NCBI GenBank assembly: GCA_964631295.1
Contig: CAZVXI010000074.1
Location: forward strand, 1-14,186
DNA length: 14,186 nt
From: CAZVXI01 sp964631295
Lineage (GTDB): Bacteria; Planctomycetota; Phycisphaerae; Phycisphaerales; SM1A02
Direction: 5' to 3'
Part shown: positions 13,231-14,186 of the stretch, piece after piece
Layout of the letters: every line of letters begins with the position of its first letter
Position numbering within the stretch: the first letter of the stretch is position 1
Translations under genes and position numbers: made by a program
Notes under the pieces: generated by a model
Told to the model about the DNA's origin: nothing
The model's database searches: none
The model's input: the letters and a program-made list of their open reading frames with translations, nothing else

Positions 13231-14186
13231 TCACAACGTTTCCGGCACGATATCCAGTTCTTTCCACTTCTTGAGTTTGAGCCCGAGCGTTCGGACTCCG
13301 ATGCCAAGGGCTTTCGCACTCTTCTGGCGATGTCCGTTGTTGTGCTCGAGCGTTCTGATGATCGTCTCGCGTTCGATGTCATCCAGCGTGAGCGAGCCAT
13401 CGCAGATAATTCTGGGGCATGCCGATTCCACGTTGCCCGGAATAGGTGCTGCTTCGATCATCGATGCAGGCTTGACTGGACAGCCACCGCCTGCTCCGGC
13501 AACTTCCGTGGCAACCTCAACGGGATCCATGGCAACCGCCATCGTGCCGACGGCTGCAGGCTGCCCGCTCAACCAGGGCTCAATCATTGACGCAGTAATC
13601 ACGCTGTCTCGGCACAACACAGCCGCGCGTTCGACGATGTTCTGTAGTTCGCGCACGTTGCCGGGCCAGGCGTAACGTTGCATGACCAAAAGTGCTTCGG
13701 GCTCGATCTGTGAAACATCCCGGCCTTCACGTTTCGCAACTTCTGCAAGGAAATGGGGAACAAGCTGCGGGATATCATCCAGATGCTGCCGCAACGAAGG
13801 CATCGGAAGTGGAAGCACGTTCAACCGGTAGTACAGATCCTGCCTGAAAGTTCCGCGAGCGACCTCTGCCGGCAGATCGCGGTTTGTCGTGGCAATGACG
13901 CGCACATCAACAGCCCGGCTCGTGCTCGATCCCACGCGTTCAAACGTGCGCTCTTGCAGAACACGCAGGAGTTTCGCCTGAATTTCCGGAGCGATCTCAC
14001 TGATTTCATCGAGCAACAGTGTGCCGCCATCAGCAAGCTCGAACCGCCCTTTTCGCAGCCTGTCAGCCCCCGTGAACGCGCCCTTCTCGTGCCCGAACAG
14101 TTCTGATTCGAGAAGGTTGGTCGACAATGCGGCGCAGTTAATCGCAAGCATTGGCGCTTCGCGGCGCGGGCTGTGTTCATGAATCC
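13231..14186 (-). CDS. Sigma-54 dependent transcriptional activator (flagellar FleR/FlrC/FlbD type), 5' end cut by window
   Basis: An AAA+ enhancer-binding protein that remodels sigma-54 RNA polymerase. About 317 residues are visible. The frame is open through the window edge, reading IHEHSPRREAP before the internal ATG at 14151, so the start, any receiver domain and Walker A lie outside. Visible parts are the GAFTGA sigma-54 contact loop (codons 14065-14082), Walker B (GGTLLLDEIS), the sensor segment VRVIATTNRDL, FRQDLYYRLNVLPLPMPSLR and WPGNVRELQNIVERA. A Gly/Ala/Pro-rich linker of about 55 residues follows, then a Fis-type helix-turn-helix (GHRQKSAKALGIGVRTLGLK). It ends 46 bases before flgB, the same strand as all flagellar genes. 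Together with -24/-12 motifs before several of them, this suggests it is the master activator of this cluster. Whether it is phosphorylation-controlled cannot be seen here. Confidence 0.93.
   Translation of the reverse strand, partial: IHEHSPRREAPMLAINCAALSTNLLESELFGHEKGAFTGADRLRKGRFELADGGTLLLDEISEIAPEIQAKLLRVLQERTFERVGSSTSRAVDVRVIATTNRDLPAEVARGTFRQDLYYRLNVLPLPMPSLRQHLDDIPQLVPHFLAEVAKREGRDVSQIEPEALLVMQRYAWPGNVRELQNIVERAAVLCRDSVITASMIEPWLSGQPAAVGTMAVAMDPVEVATEVAGAGGGCPVKPASMIEAAPIPGNVESACPRIICDGSLTLDDIERETIIRTLEHNNGHRQKSAKALGIGVRTLGLKLKKWKELDIVPETL

Noticed and set aside
13185..13400. N-terminal extension of flgB into the regulator gene
   Set aside because: The extra 70 residues are Arg/Ser-rich antisense-frame-like sequence over the regulator's helix-turn-helix, and a strong ribosome site marks a start at 13184.

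Overview
The window is the core of a bacterial flagellar gene cluster. Fourteen consecutive genes lie on the minus strand, from about 14186 down to 1137, and a single plus-strand sugar aminotransferase gene converges on them at the left edge. There are no rRNA, tRNA, CRISPR or mobile-element sequences that I can see. The DNA is moderately GC-rich. A 10-base run of N at 7315-7324 shows that this is a scaffolded draft or metagenome assembly. My best guess for the source is a Planctomycetota/Phycisphaerae-type bacterium, or another Gram-negative lineage that keeps the 'Firmicutes-like' flagellar gene order. This is inferred from gene order and protein style only.

Layout in transcription order (right to left): a sigma-54 dependent activator cut by the window edge (13231-14186); rod genes flgB and flgC; fliE; MS-ring fliF; switch fliG; export genes fliH, fliI and fliJ; a motE/ylxF-like membrane coiled-coil gene; hook-length ruler fliK; hook cap flgD; a small 'flagellar operon protein' resembling the TIGR02530 family; hook flgE; and flbD/swrD. 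Gaps are short (ATGA overlaps at fliH/fliI, fliJ/motE and fliK/flgD, a 53-base overlap at motE/fliK, otherwise 11-48 bases). The one exception is the 122-base fliE-fliF spacer. No stretch above 300 bases lacks a gene. The cluster stops after flbD; the motA, motB, fliL, fliM and flhAB genes that often follow are absent here. The DegT-family aminotransferase ends only 14 bases from flbD, tail to tail.

The most interesting signal is regulatory. Reading the minus strand by eye for a strict -24/-12 core (GGCA-N6-TTGC), I found four matches, each just upstream of a flagellar gene: before flgB, fliE, fliK (inside motE) and flgE. A weaker fifth precedes fliF, next to a perfect 7-2-7 inverted repeat. 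With the sigma-54 activator gene at the head of the cluster, this suggests one sigma-54 regulon with several internal start points instead of a single long operon. At flgB and flgE the elements are so close to the start codon that sigma-54 transcripts would be almost leaderless.

Protein-level oddities: FlgD is a short form lacking the Ig-like domain and ends in an acidic Pro/Gly/Asp tail. The TIGR02530-like protein keeps only the C-terminal part of its family signature. FliI is interrupted by the assembly gap but is otherwise intact.
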